This document shows positions 32,500 to 40,655 of a stretch of DNA of 40,655 nt, one piece after another. The position numbers and the translations under genes were made by a program. This stretch comes from Hyphomicrobiales bacterium. Lineage in GTDB: Bacteria > Pseudomonadota > Alphaproteobacteria > Rhizobiales > JAJFHB01. How positions within the stretch are numbered: position 1 is the first letter of the stretch; each line of letters begins with the position of its first letter. The notes under the pieces were generated by a model, which was not told where the DNA came from, did not search any database, and saw nothing but the letters and a program-made list of their open reading frames with translations. Where the stretch lies: positions 1 to 40,655 of the forward strand of contig JAJFHL010000319.1 of assembly GCA_021775615.1 (NCBI GenBank), written 5' to 3'.

Positions 32500-32659
32500 C
32501 GCGGGACACGTCTCCTCGAATGCACCATGTGCGCCGCGACGGTGTCGCCGGGCGCTGGAAATTTGCGCTATTGCTATTTGAGCGCTAGACGCTAGTCCAG
32601 AACAAATCGTCCCATGGCCACCTTATGCCGCTGATCCGGCGCAGGGAGTACTTCCTTCG

Positions 32660-33121
32660 ATGACCAACAACCTGCGCCTCAAGGTGCCGCTGGCGCCCAA
32701 GGACGCCGTCGCCGCGCTTATCGTGCTCGACGACGGCCGCTATCTCATGCAGCAGCGCGACGATATTCAGGGCATATTCTATCCGGGTTACTGGGGGCTG
32801 TTCGGCGGCGCCATGGAACCGGGCGAAACCGCCGAAGAGGCGCTGGTGCGCGAGGTGCACGAAGAGCTGGCCTTCGACGTGCGCGACCTGCGCTACTTCA
32901 CCAAGGTGGTGTTCGATTTCGAGTTTGCCGGCATCGGCATGCTTGACCGCTTTTTCTTCGAAGTGGACATGGCCGCCTCACAGTTGCCGAATCTGAAGCT
33001 GGGCGAGGGCAGGGCGCTCGACACGTTCACCGCCGATCAGGTCCTCGACGAACCGAAGATCGTGCCCTATGACGCCTTTGCGCTGTGGCAGCACATAAAC
33101 CGGGATCTGATCACGGGGTGA
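32660..33121 (+). CDS. NUDIX hydrolase
   Basis: 153 residues. A complete Nudix box is present, GAMEPGETAEEALVREVHEE, matching GX5EX7REUXEE with its metal-binding glutamates. It hydrolyses a nucleoside diphosphate linked to another group; NDP-sugar, CDP-alcohol or oxidised nucleotide are options, and the sequence does not decide. The start ATG 32660 has a weak CTTCCTTCG leader. A link to the sugar operon is possible but it may simply be a house-cleaning enzyme. It ends one base before the stop of the convergent ogt-like gene. Confidence 0.92.
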   Translation: MTNNLRLKVPLAPKDAVAALIVLDDGRYLMQQRDDIQGIFYPGYWGLFGGAMEPGETAEEALVREVHEELAFDVRDLRYFTKVVFDFEFAGIGMLDRFFFEVDMAASQLPNLKLGEGRALDTFTADQVLDEPKIVPYDAFALWQHINRDLITG

Positions 33122-33122
33122 T

Positions 33123-33578
33123 TCAGATCAGGTAGGGATAGGCGTTCTCGTGGCGCAACAGGGTGATTTTCATCTCGACGCCGCCGAAGCCCGAGAATCC
33201 ACCAAGGCCGTTCGCCGCCAGGACCCGGTGGCACGGAATGATGATCGGGATCGGGTTTGAGCCGCAGGCCTGGCCGACCGGCTGTGGCATCCCCTCGAGA
33301 GCCTTTGCGATCTCGCCGTAGGTTTTTGTCTCACCGAAAGGGATGGCCAGCATCTGACGGTAGACGGACTTCTGGAAGTCGGAGCCGGCAGGCTTCAACG
33401 GCAGGTCGAACTGCGTCAGCTCGCCGGCGAAATATGCATTCAGCTGCCCGGCAGCTTCGCGTTGGACCGCATTTGCCGGCGGATTTTCATCCACCGACCA
33501 GAGCACCTTGGTAATGGCGCCGTCGTCTTCGACGAGGCCGATGCGTCCGATGGGCGTTTCCACTGATACCGTGGGCAT
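33123..33578 (-). CDS. ogt: Methylated-DNA--[protein]-cysteine S-methyltransferase
   Basis: About 151 residues. The active-site motif IPCHRVLAANGLGGFSGF is complete; its Cys takes the methyl group from O6-methylguanine in a suicide reaction. The DNA-binding helix region includes FQKSVYRQMLAIPFGETKTY, and the N-terminal half has VSVETPIGRIGLVEDDG. The ATG at 33578 (MPTVSVETP) gives the usual Ogt N-terminus with GAGAG upstream; an in-frame ATG at 33608 would add 10 residues. There is no Ada-type regulatory domain, so this is the constitutive Ogt form. Confidence 0.9.
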   Translation of the reverse strand: MPTVSVETPIGRIGLVEDDGAITKVLWSVDENPPANAVQREAAGQLNAYFAGELTQFDLPLKPAGSDFQKSVYRQMLAIPFGETKTYGEIAKALEGMPQPVGQACGSNPIPIIIPCHRVLAANGLGGFSGFGGVEMKITLLRHENAYPYLI

Positions 33579-33671
33579 GACGTATTGTCTCTCAAATCCG
33601 GTCGACATTGATGCTGCCGGTAAAATAGTGCTTTAAGATAGCGCAAACGACCCGATTCATGCGAGGCCATC

Positions 33672-34157
33672 ATGCCATCATTCGATGTTGTATCGCGCAC
33701 CGACCTGCAGGAAGTGGAAAATGCCGTGCAGGGCGCCATGCGCGAGATCACCACCCGTTACGACTTCAAGGGCTCCAATTGTACCGTCGAACGCAATGAT
33801 GAGGTTTTGAACATCAAGGCCGACGACGAGTTCAAGCTGAAGCAGGTACAAGAACTGCTGCGCGGTCATCTGGCCAAGCGCAAGCTCGATGTCGGCGCTT
33901 TCGATTTCAAGGAGCCGGAAAAAGCCTCCGGTTACAGCATGCGGCAGACCGTGCTCGTGAAACAGGGGATCGAGCGCGAGCTGGCGCAGAAGATCGTCAA
34001 GGATATCAAGGGCGCCAAGCTCAAGGTTCAGGTGGCGATTCAGGGTGACGAGCTGCGCGTTTCGGGCAAGAAGCGCGACGATCTGCAGGCGGCGATCGCC
34101 CAGATCAAGGCCCTCAAGATCGACCAGCCATTGCAATACATAAACATGCGCGACTGA
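33672..34157 (+). CDS. yajQ: YajQ-family nucleotide-binding protein
   Basis: 161 residues, typical for the family, starting MPSFDVVSRTDLQEVENAVQ, which is the standard YajQ beginning. Also seen are TTRYDFKGSNCTVE, VLVKQGIERELAQKIVKDIK and IKALKIDQPLQYINMRD at the end. The two-domain fold binds nucleotides; some homologues bind cyclic di-GMP and influence virulence gene expression. It is probably a monocistronic housekeeping gene, convergent with the LysE gene 7 bases away. Confidence 0.95.
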   Translation: MPSFDVVSRTDLQEVENAVQGAMREITTRYDFKGSNCTVERNDEVLNIKADDEFKLKQVQELLRGHLAKRKLDVGAFDFKEPEKASGYSMRQTVLVKQGIERELAQKIVKDIKGAKLKVQVAIQGDELRVSGKKRDDLQAAIAQIKALKIDQPLQYINMRD

Positions 34158-34164
34158 ACGGCCT

Positions 34165-34749
34165 TTACGGCCAGAGCGCCAGGGCGACGACCGCCAGCAT
34201 CGAGAGCGCCATCACCACATTGACCGTGCGCGCCGCCTTCGGCGATAGCGCCAGGCGCTTGACGGTCGCGCCGGCCCATAACCACAGGATATGCACCGGC
34301 AGGGACATGGTCATGAAAATGACGGCCTTGATGGCGGATTCGACCAGGGTGCTCTCGGGATAGAAGGCAAACCCGGAGAACAGTGTGGTCATCACCGCGT
34401 AGGCCTTCGGATTGATGACCTGCAGGGCAATGCCGTTCATGAACCCCAATGGACGGGCCGCCTCCTTGATGGCGACCCCAACATTGGACGTGGCAATCCG
34501 GTATGCGAGGTAGAGCAGGTATGCGGCCGATGCGGCGAGCAGAACCGTGCGCAGCGGCGGATATGAGAACAGGAACGCGGCAAGGCCCGTCGTCACGGCG
34601 GCGATGACGGTCAGCGTGCCGAGCACCACGCCGGCCATATAGGGCAGACCGGCACGGAAACCGAACGCCGCGCCGGCACCGGCCACCGACAGCACACCGG
34701 GGCCCGGTGTGATCAGGAGGAAAAATGCGGCGGCAATGAAGGACAGCAT
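34165..34749 (-). CDS. LysE/RhtB-family amino acid exporter
   Basis: 194 residues, almost entirely hydrophobic, with about six membrane segments. The family signature is at the N-terminus (LLITPGPGVLSVAGAGAAFG), followed by GLPYMAGVVLGTL, and NPKAYAVMTTLFSGF in the middle. These proteins export amino acids or related small molecules by proton antiport. Only 42 bases separate its start from the end of purC upstream on the same strand, so co-transcription with purC is possible. The substrate cannot be deduced. Confidence 0.9.
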   Translation of the reverse strand: MLSFIAAAFFLLITPGPGVLSVAGAGAAFGFRAGLPYMAGVVLGTLTVIAAVTTGLAAFLFSYPPLRTVLLAASAAYLLYLAYRIATSNVGVAIKEAARPLGFMNGIALQVINPKAYAVMTTLFSGFAFYPESTLVESAIKAVIFMTMSLPVHILWLWAGATVKRLALSPKAARTVNVVMALSMLAVVALALWP

Positions 34750-34791
34750 GGCGCGCCTTGTAGCGCGCTACCCGAAGGCCTGCCAGCTTCT

Positions 34792-35802
34792 TCAGAAGTA
34801 TCCGGGCAGTGCTTGCGCCAACGCATCGCGGATCTGATCGCGCAGGGGCCGGTCGACATCCGGTTTGACGAACTGCCTGCCGGTCACCGTCTCGAACAAC
34901 GAGATGTACTTGCCGCCGAACTCGATCAGCGTTTCCGCCGGGATTTCCGGGATCGGGTCCTTGTAGGGATCGCAGCGTGCGTTGATCCACAGACGCAGGA
35001 ACTCCTTGTCGAGACTGTTGGGAGCGGTGCCGTTGGCAAGCGCGTCGTCATAGGTTGCGGCCAGCCAGTAGCGGCTCGAATCGGGTGTCAGGATTTCGTC
35101 CGCAAGGACAACACGGCCGTCCTCGTCGAGGCCGAACTCGAACTTGGTGTCGACCAGGATGAGGCCCCGTTTCGCAGCAAGCTCGCGGCCGCGGGCGAAG
35201 ACCGCGAGTGTCTTTTCGGCCAGCTCGTCCCACAGCGCCCGGGTCAGCAGGCCCTGTTCAACGATCTCTTCCGCGGTGATCGGCCGGTCGTGGTCACCGT
35301 CCATGCCTTTCGTGGTGGGGGTAATGATGGTTTTCGGCAGCTTCTGGCTCTTGATCAGCCCGTCTTCGAAGGTGTGGCCGTAGAGCACCCGTTCGCCGCG
35401 CTCGTACATGGGCCAGATGCTGGTCTCGGTGGATCCCGTGAGATAGTCGCGGATCACCATTTCGACCGGCAGCATGTCGAGGCGCTTCGAAATGATCACA
35501 TTGGGGTGCGGGTATTCGATGACATGGTTGGGACAGATGTCGGCCGTTTCGTCAAACCAGTAGCGTGCGGTCTGGGTCAGGACCTGGCCCTTGAACGGCA
35601 CAGCGGCGAGCACCTTGTCGAAGGCGGACTGCCGGTCGGTAGCGATCATCACCCGGCGGCCGTCGTCGAGATCGTAGCTGTCGCGCACCTTGCCGCGCTG
35701 AAAGCTCGGCAACTCGGGAAAATGGGCATCGGTCAGGACATTGGCGAGGGCGCGCTCATCATCCGGGGACACGGCTGCGGCTGTGGTTTCGGCGGCGGTC
35801 AT
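34792..35802 (-). CDS. purC: Phosphoribosylaminoimidazole-succinocarboxamide synthase (SAICAR synthetase)
   Basis: 336 residues. It catalyses the ATP-dependent coupling of CAIR with aspartate in purine synthesis. Motifs are [20 protein letters not shown] with the nucleotide loop, [41 protein letters not shown] and [11 protein letters not shown]. It is longer than the 240-residue E. coli type and matches the long form shared with yeast Ade1. The N-terminal 25 residues are Ala/Thr-rich. It is divergent from the IlvD/Edd-family gene; the 172 bases between contain no obvious riboswitch or operator. Confidence 0.95.
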   Translation of the reverse strand: MTAAETTAAAVSPDDERALANVLTDAHFPELPSFQRGKVRDSYDLDDGRRVMIATDRQSAFDKVLAAVPFKGQVLTQTARYWFDETADICPNHVIEYPHPNVIISKRLDMLPVEMVIRDYLTGSTETSIWPMYERGERVLYGHTFEDGLIKSQKLPKTIITPTTKGMDGDHDRPITAEEIVEQGLLTRALWDELAEKTLAVFARGRELAAKRGLILVDTKFEFGLDEDGRVVLADEILTPDSSRYWLAATYDDALANGTAPNSLDKEFLRLWINARCDPYKDPIPEIPAETLIEFGGKYISLFETVTGRQFVKPDVDRPLRDQIRDALAQALPGYF

Positions 35803-35974
35803 CGAAAAACCTCTTGAAGCTCGAGAAACAAGCTTCGCCTTGTGGCGAACCCGGCCAGCGGCGTCAAGTGTGTGACCGCTGCCCTGTTGATAGAAAACCT
35901 CTATGGTGGTCTAGTTGGTATCGATTAGGGCGGCGGTGCGCGGCCGAAATTTGCCGCATGGAGGAGAGCATCAC

Positions 35975-37744
35975 ATGGCAAAGGACAATAAGAAAACAGC
36001 CAAAGCGGCCAAGAAGGCCGCAAAGAAGGGGCCCTTCCTGCGATCGACCGAATGGTTCGGCAAACCCGGGATGGACGGGTTCCATCATCGAAGCTGGATG
36101 AAAAACCAGGGCCTGCCGCATCACCTTTTCGACGGCCGGCCGGTTATCGGCATTTGCAACACCTGGTCAGAGCTGACGCCGTGCAATGCCCATTTCCGTA
36201 TACTTGCCGAACGCGTCAAGCGTGGGGTCTACGAGGCCGGCGGTTTTCCGCTGGAGTTCCCGGTCATGTCGCTGGGCGAGACGCTGATGCGGCCGACCAC
36301 CATGATGTTTCGAAACCTCGCCTCGATGGATGTGGAGGAATCGATCCGCGCCAATCCGCTTGACGGAGTGGTGCTGCTGGTGGGGTGCGACAAGACCACA
36401 CCCTCGCTGGTCATGGGGGCGGCGTCCTGCGATTTGCCGACCATCGTGATCTCCGGCGGACCGATGCTCAATGGCCGTTTTCGGGGCGAGGCCATCGGAT
36501 CGGGCACCCATGTGTGGAAATTCGTTGAAGCGCAAAAACGCGGTGAGCTCTCGGCGCAGGACTTCCAGGATGCCGAGGCCTGCATGTCGCGCTCGGTCGG
36601 CCACTGCATGACAATGGGCACCGCATCGACCATGGCCTCGATGATGGAGGCGATCGGGCTGGGCATGCCGTCCAATGCGGCGATCCCGGCAGCCGATTCG
36701 CGGCGCAACACGCTGGCGCACCTGGCGGGGCGGCGTGTCGTCGACATGGTGACCGAAGACCTGAAAATGTCGAAGATCCTGACCCGCAAGGCATTCGAGA
36801 ACGCGATCCGGGCCAATGGCGCGATTGGCGGCTCGACCAATGCGGTGGTGCATCTGCTTGCGGTGGCCGGCCGTGTCGGCGTCAAGCTCTCGCTTGAGGA
36901 CTGGGACGCGCTGGGCCGCGATGTGCCGTGCCTGGTCAACCTGATGCCGTCCGGCAAGTATCTCATGGAAGACTTCTACTATGCGGGCGGCCTGCCGGCG
37001 GTGTTGCGCGAGCTGGGCGATGCGGGACTGCTGCACAAGAACGCCAAAACCGTCAACGGCAAGTCGATCTGGCAGAACGTCAAGGACGCCGAGGTCATCG
37101 AACGCGATGTTATCCACGGCATGACCAAACCCTTCAAGGCGGAAGGGGGAATCTGCGTGCTGCGCGGAAATCTCGCGCCCAACGGCGCCGTCATCAAACC
37201 GTCGGCGGCGACCCGCAAGCTGATGAAACACAAGGGCAGGGCGGTGGTCTTCGAAGACATCGAACACTACAAGGCGCGTGTCGACGATCCGAAGCTCGAT
37301 ATCGACGAGACCTGCGTCATGGTGCTGAAGAACTGCGGACCGCGGGGCTATCCCGGTTTCTCCGAGGTCGGCAATATGGCGCTGCCGGCCAAACTCCTCA
37401 AAAAAGGCGTCACCGACATGGTGCGGATCTCGGACGCTCGTATGTCGGGAACCGCTTATGGTACCGTGGTGCTGCACACTTCGCCGGAAGCGGCGGCGGG
37501 CGGGCCGCTGGCCTTCGTTCAAGACGGCGACATGATCGAGCTCGACGTCGGCAAACGGCGCGTTCATCTCGATGTCTCAGAGGAAGAGCTGGAACGGCGC
37601 AGGGAGGCGTGGGTCGCGCCCTCTCCGCCCGATCGCGGCTACTGGCGGATCTACCACGACCATGTCATGCAGGCGGACACGGGCTGCGATTTTGACTTCC
37701 TGATCGGATCGTCGGGCGCGCCGGTGCCGCGCGAAAGCCACTGA
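35975..37744 (+). CDS. IlvD/Edd-family dehydratase (sugar-acid dehydratase, L-arabonate dehydratase-like)
   Basis: 589 residues. The iron-sulfur ligands of the family are present: C61 in GICNTWSELTPCN, C138 in LVGCDKTTPS and C454 in KNCGPRGYPG; the catalytic Ser is S491 in ARMSGTAYG. GGPMLNGRFRGEAIGSGT is the pattern of pentonate dehydratases such as L-arabonate and D-xylonate dehydratase rather than IlvD, so it probably dehydrates an aldonic acid to a 2-keto-3-deoxy acid. The start ATG 35975 has GAGGAGAG upstream. Residues 2-18 are a Lys/Ala-rich extension of unknown role. An epoxide-hydrolase-like gene begins two bases after its stop. Confidence 0.92.
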   Translation: MAKDNKKTAKAAKKAAKKGPFLRSTEWFGKPGMDGFHHRSWMKNQGLPHHLFDGRPVIGICNTWSELTPCNAHFRILAERVKRGVYEAGGFPLEFPVMSLGETLMRPTTMMFRNLASMDVEESIRANPLDGVVLLVGCDKTTPSLVMGAASCDLPTIVISGGPMLNGRFRGEAIGSGTHVWKFVEAQKRGELSAQDFQDAEACMSRSVGHCMTMGTASTMASMMEAIGLGMPSNAAIPAADSRRNTLAHLAGRRVVDMVTEDLKMSKILTRKAFENAIRANGAIGGSTNAVVHLLAVAGRVGVKLSLEDWDALGRDVPCLVNLMPSGKYLMEDFYYAGGLPAVLRELGDAGLLHKNAKTVNGKSIWQNVKDAEVIERDVIHGMTKPFKAEGGICVLRGNLAPNGAVIKPSAATRKLMKHKGRAVVFEDIEHYKARVDDPKLDIDETCVMVLKNCGPRGYPGFSEVGNMALPAKLLKKGVTDMVRISDARMSGTAYGTVVLHTSPEAAAGGPLAFVQDGDMIELDVGKRRVHLDVSEEELERRREAWVAPSPPDRGYWRIYHDHVMQADTGCDFDFLIGSSGAPVPRESH

Positions 37745-37746
37745 GC

Positions 37747-38646
37747 GTGGCGATGCTGGACTTTCGGTTCGACAGGGCGGCGGTCAACGGTGTTGAACTT
37801 CATTACGCCGCCTGCGGCGACCGCGATGCCCCGCTGATGTTGTTTCTGCATGGCTTCCCGGAGTACTGGGCGGGGTGGAAGGATGTCATGCCGCACTTCG
37901 CGGCGACCCATTTCTGCGTTGCGCCGGACCAGCGCGGCTACAATCTTTCGTCCAAACCCGAAGGCGTCGAGAACTATGGCGCCAGGCATCTGGTGAAAGA
38001 CCTCCACGGTCTGACAAACCTGTTGTCTCCCGACCGGCCGTTCGTTCTGGCCGGACATGACTGGGGCGCTTCGGCGGCTTACGCCTTTGCCATGCGTCAC
38101 GGGACCCGTGTCGAACGGCTGGTGATCGCCAACGGGGTTCATCCCGGGCCGTTCCAGAGAGCCCTCCTTAATGATGCCGAGCAGATAGAGGCCAGTCAGT
38201 ATTTCCATCTGCTACGCAGCGACAAGGCCGAACGGGTGTTTGGTGAGAACGGCTTTGCGCGCCTCTTCAATATGCTTGAAGGTTTCTCGGACGTGTCGTT
38301 TCTGGATAAGGCCACACGGGCGGCCTATGGCACGGCCTGGGCTCAGCCCGGCGCCCTGACCGGTATGATCAACTGGTACCGTGCATCGCCGATCTATGTG
38401 CCCGAAGCCGGCAAGCCCGTGGATGCGGACAAGGCGCTCGCCATCGATCCTGACCGCTTGCGTATCGCAATGCCGCATCTCCTGATCTACGGCACCGAAG
38501 ACCGTGCTCTGCGCCCCGCCGCGTTCGAAGATATCGAGACATTCGCGCCGCGGACCGAGCGCCATGACGTGCCCGGAGCGGGTCACTGGATCCTGCATGA
38601 AAAGCCGGACCTGGTGGCCGGGATCATGGCCGGCTGGCTGGATTGA
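37747..38646 (+). CDS. Alpha/beta hydrolase, epoxide hydrolase / haloacid dehalogenase-like
   Basis: 299 residues from GTG 37747, or 297 from the ATG at 37753. Signatures are LFLHGFPEYWAGW with the oxyanion loop, the nucleophile elbow AGHDWGASAAYA with Asp105 in place of Ser, the lid tyrosines (SQYFHLL, NWYRAS), the acid in GTEDRAL and the His in GAGHWILHEKP. An Asp nucleophile is characteristic of epoxide hydrolases and fluoroacetate or haloalkane dehalogenases. The two lid tyrosines favour epoxide hydrolase. It follows the IlvD-family gene by two bases and is likely co-transcribed. Confidence 0.9.
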   Translation: MAMLDFRFDRAAVNGVELHYAACGDRDAPLMLFLHGFPEYWAGWKDVMPHFAATHFCVAPDQRGYNLSSKPEGVENYGARHLVKDLHGLTNLLSPDRPFVLAGHDWGASAAYAFAMRHGTRVERLVIANGVHPGPFQRALLNDAEQIEASQYFHLLRSDKAERVFGENGFARLFNMLEGFSDVSFLDKATRAAYGTAWAQPGALTGMINWYRASPIYVPEAGKPVDADKALAIDPDRLRIAMPHLLIYGTEDRALRPAAFEDIETFAPRTERHDVPGAGHWILHEKPDLVAGIMAGWLD

Positions 38647-38667
38647 CAGGCGGTGTTGCCCGCGGCC

Positions 38668-38691
38668 CCGGCGCTCGTTATCGTGCGCCGG
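38668..38691. terminator. GC-rich hairpin between two coding regions
   Basis: CCGGCGC (38668-38674), a 10-base loop, then GCGCCGG (38685-38691) make a perfect 7-bp stem in the short gap after the epoxide-hydrolase-like gene. There is no run of T after it, so it may only weaken or pause transcription. Confidence 0.35.
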
Positions 38692-38725
38692 CGAAAGTGA
38701 AATATGGGGCCGGAAGGGCGCAATC

Positions 38726-39538
38726 ATGACTGCCGAGGACTACGCCAATCAGCGCGCCGCATTGCTGCGGGATCTGGACGGCATGCGCGTCGAGAAGGAC
38801 GCGGGCAAGGGTGTCGGATACCTGATTTTCGACCGGCCGCCGATGAACGTCATCTCCTATCGCGGGCGGTTTCAGATCCGGGCGCTCATCGAAGCGATGG
38901 ATGATGACCCTGAGGTGCGCGTTATCGTCATCCGCGGCGCCAACGGGCTCTACAGTTCAGGCGGCGATATCCCGGGATTCCTGAACGTCGAACGCGACGG
39001 CATGTCGGATCTGGCCTTCAACGTGGCGGCGCCGGAGCGCTGCCGCAAGCCGGTCATCGCGGCGATCGAGAAATTCGCCATGGGCGTGTCGTTCGAGCTG
39101 GCGCTGGCCTGTGATTTCAGGATTGCCACCGAAGACACGGTTCTGGCCCTGCCGGAGATCAATCTCGGCGCCATTCCCGGCAGCGGCGGTTCGATCCGGA
39201 TCGCCCGGATCGCCGGGCTCGGCCGGGCCAAGGAGATGATCATGCGCGGTCGCCGCATCAAGGCGGCCGAGGCGCTGCAGTGGGGCCTGTTGAGCGAGGT
39301 GGTGCCGCCGGGCGAACTCGATGGCGCCATAGAACGGTGGGCCGGTGATCTGGCGGCGCGGCCCTCGGTTCCCCTGGCGACCCTGAAGCGGGTTCTGAAC
39401 GGCGCTTATGAGGCACCGCTTGGGGTCGGTCTCGATCTGGAGGGGCAGGCCTTCGAGAAGAACCGTTTCGGACCGGAATTCGCCCATGGAATCGATGCCT
39501 TCGTTAAGAAAGAAAAGCCGGACTTCTCGGAAATGTGA
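38726..39538 (+). CDS. Enoyl-CoA hydratase/isomerase-family protein
   Basis: 270 residues. The crotonase fold shows the first oxyanion segment YSSGGDIPGF and the second, MGVSFELALACDFRIATED, then LPEINLGAIPGSGGSIR. The two acidic residues of true hydratases correspond to the Glu in VSFELAL and the Glu in PEINLG, so hydration of a 2-enoyl-CoA is plausible. The ATG at 38726 has GGAAGGG about 8 bases upstream; the frame is open further upstream but only in the previous gene's tail. Its exact substrate is unknown. Confidence 0.9.
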   Translation: MTAEDYANQRAALLRDLDGMRVEKDAGKGVGYLIFDRPPMNVISYRGRFQIRALIEAMDDDPEVRVIVIRGANGLYSSGGDIPGFLNVERDGMSDLAFNVAAPERCRKPVIAAIEKFAMGVSFELALACDFRIATEDTVLALPEINLGAIPGSGGSIRIARIAGLGRAKEMIMRGRRIKAAEALQWGLLSEVVPPGELDGAIERWAGDLAARPSVPLATLKRVLNGAYEAPLGVGLDLEGQAFEKNRFGPEFAHGIDAFVKKEKPDFSEM

Positions 39539-39582
39539 GGGGTTCGGCGGTACTGTAGCCGGCCATATGGGAGCTTGAGCGC

Positions 39583-40050
39583 ATGGCGATCATCACCACT
39601 GAAATGGACGAAGCGATAGGCCGCACATCTTTGTGTTATGTGGCGACCGTCAATGAAGATGGAACGCCCAACCTGTCGCCGAAGGCCTCGCTCAGCGTGA
39701 TTGATGGGGACCATCTGGGCTTCTGCAATCTGGCATCGCCGCAGACGGTGGCCAATATCAGGCGCAACCCCGCGGTGGAAGTGAATATTGTCGACATCTT
39801 CACCCGCAAGGGCTTCCGGTTTCGCGGCTCTGCAAGCGTGCTCAACTCTGGTTCCGATTTCGACCTGGTGGAGCAGCGATTCCTGGACCGGGCCGGGCCG
39901 GAATACTCGGTGATCGATGTGGTGAAGATCGCGGTGGACTATGCGGCGCCCCTGCTGTCGCCGCTCTACACGACAAACCCGGATGCGGACGAAGCCGAGG
40001 TGCGCAAGCACTATATGACGATCTACTGCAAGGACCAGGTTCTCGACTAG
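39583..40050 (+). CDS. Pyridoxamine 5'-phosphate oxidase-like flavoprotein
   Basis: 155 residues of the split-barrel FMN-binding family: TSLCYVATVNEDGTPNLSPK at the start, GFCNLASPQTVANIRRNPAV and VEVNIVDIFTRKGFRFRGSA. The family covers pyridoxamine phosphate oxidases, general stress proteins and F420/FMN reductases; the Arg/Lys set of a true PdxH is not seen, so vitamin B6 synthesis is not claimed. The start ATG at 39583 lies 44 bases after the enoyl-CoA hydratase stop with GGGAG about 9 bases upstream. The E1 gene starts directly after its stop. Confidence 0.88.
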   Translation: MAIITTEMDEAIGRTSLCYVATVNEDGTPNLSPKASLSVIDGDHLGFCNLASPQTVANIRRNPAVEVNIVDIFTRKGFRFRGSASVLNSGSDFDLVEQRFLDRAGPEYSVIDVVKIAVDYAAPLLSPLYTTNPDADEAEVRKHYMTIYCKDQVLD

Positions 40051-40655
40051 ATGGCTGATCGTTCTTCACTGCCCAACGTGGATCCGGTGTTCTATGAAAA
40101 CATGCTGGAGCGCTGGCGCGAGGATCCCGGCACGGTCGATTCAAGCTGGCGGGAACTGTTCGAGGCCCTGGAAGAAGCCCCGGGCGTATCCGTGCGCGAG
40201 CCACGGGGCGATGTCGATGCTGCCGCAAACAGCACGTCACCGGATCTGGCGGCGGCCGTTCTGAGACGGGTCTACCGCGAGCGTGGTCATCTGATTGCGG
40301 ACTGTAATCCACTCAAGCGCCGGGCGAACGGATCGGCGGGTGATCTCGGCCTTGAAGAGTTCGGTCTCGGGCGGGCGATGATGGACAGTGCGCTCTCGGC
40401 AGAGCTTGATGCTGCCTATTGTGGAACGTTGTCGGCGGAATTCGTGCATCTGGATGATGCGGAGCCGCGCAACTGGATGGCGTCGGCCATGGAGACCGGC
40501 TTCGGTGCACCCGGCGCTGGTCAGAAGGCCCGTATTCTTGATCAGCTCATCGCCGCAGAAACCTTCGAGCACTTCATGCAGACCAAGCTGCCAACCATCA
40601 AGCGGTACGGATTGGAAGGTTCGGAAGCGCAGATCCCGCTATGCGAACGCCTGCT
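40051..40655 (+). CDS. sucA: 2-oxoglutarate dehydrogenase E1 component, N-terminal part (3' truncated by window edge)
   Basis: The ATG at 40051 directly follows the TAG of the preceding gene, and the frame stays open to the window end, giving 201 residues. The start is typical of the thiamine-dependent E1 (SucA/OdhA): FYENMLERWREDPGTVDSSW, a region that binds the E2 core. YRERGHLIADCNPLKRR and LDQLIAAETFEHFMQTKLPT, KRYGLEGSEAQIPL follow as in SucA. E1 with its E2 and E3 partners converts 2-oxoglutarate to succinyl-CoA. The linker between the E2-binding helix and the core is short. The usual sucB neighbour would lie outside the window, so a paralogous E1 for another 2-oxo acid cannot be excluded. 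Confidence 0.85.
   Translation, partial: MADRSSLPNVDPVFYENMLERWREDPGTVDSSWRELFEALEEAPGVSVREPRGDVDAAANSTSPDLAAAVLRRVYRERGHLIADCNPLKRRANGSAGDLGLEEFGLGRAMMDSALSAELDAAYCGTLSAEFVHLDDAEPRNWMASAMETGFGAPGAGQKARILDQLIAAETFEHFMQTKLPTIKRYGLEGSEAQIPLCERL

Noticed and set aside
34150-34172. Short GGCC-TTTAC-GGCC repeat between yajQ and the LysE gene
   Set aside because: Only 4 bp of stem and no T-run; too little to call a terminator.
36167-37567. 466-aa reverse open frame
   Set aside because: Lies wholly within the IlvD/Edd-family gene, is His/Arg-rich and has no family motif.
1-40655. tRNA, rRNA, CRISPR arrays, IS elements or attachment sites
   Set aside because: All intergenic gaps were read for T-loop-like sequences, regularly spaced direct repeats, transposase motifs and integrase genes; none was found. 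The two repeats present are dispersed palindromes, not arrays.

Overview
The window is a gene-dense, GC-rich chromosomal segment of the kind found in Alphaproteobacteria, probably Hyphomicrobiales or a relative. The signs are a class III adenylate cyclase with a TPR tail, a long-form PurC, FCD-type GntR control, and two intergenic palindromic repeats typical of alphaproteobacteria. I see no rRNA, tRNA, CRISPR array, transposase or phage gene. The species cannot be fixed from this sequence.

Left part (1-12.7 kb), mixed metabolism and signalling. It opens with the 3' part of an acyl-CoA synthetase (3-956). On the minus strand follow an adenylate cyclase (1910-3739) with a downstream TPR protein that looks like a copy of its C-terminal half (973-1836), and a questin-oxidase-like protein (3912-5258). 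Then come a SnoaL-like protein, a tiny two-helix membrane protein, an FCD/GntR repressor divergent from an acyl-CoA synthetase/hydrolase pair with a palindrome between them, a secreted alpha/beta hydrolase, a thiamine-diphosphate enzyme and a small orphan gene.

Middle (12.8-28.4 kb), the main attraction. Seventeen co-directional genes, many overlapping by 1-4 bases, look like one operon for building and tailoring an unusual nucleotide-activated sugar. A transaldolase and a split transketolase could assemble a higher-carbon ketose phosphate. A GmhA-like SIS isomerase, a GmhB-like HAD phosphatase and a domain-swapped HldE-like nucleotidyltransferase-kinase could convert it to an NDP-sugar. Four SDR proteins, a Gfo/Idh/MocA oxidoreductase, a UDP-glucose-dehydrogenase-family protein without its catalytic Cys, a DegT aminotransferase, a formyltransferase, a WbuC-like cupin and two methyltransferases could then decorate it. 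The set of enzyme families resembles the lincosamide amino-octose pathway of actinomycetes. A glycosyltransferase-like protein, a dioxygenase-methyltransferase fusion and a further methyltransferase flank the operon (28.4-32.5 kb). No flippase, polymerase or ABC exporter is in the window.

Right part (32.6-40.6 kb), mostly housekeeping: a NUDIX hydrolase, a methylguanine-DNA methyltransferase, a YajQ-family protein, a LysE-type exporter, PurC, an IlvD/Edd-family sugar-acid dehydratase, an epoxide-hydrolase-like enzyme, an enoyl-CoA hydratase, a PNPOx-like flavoprotein and the 5' end of a 2-oxoglutarate dehydrogenase E1 gene that runs off the edge.
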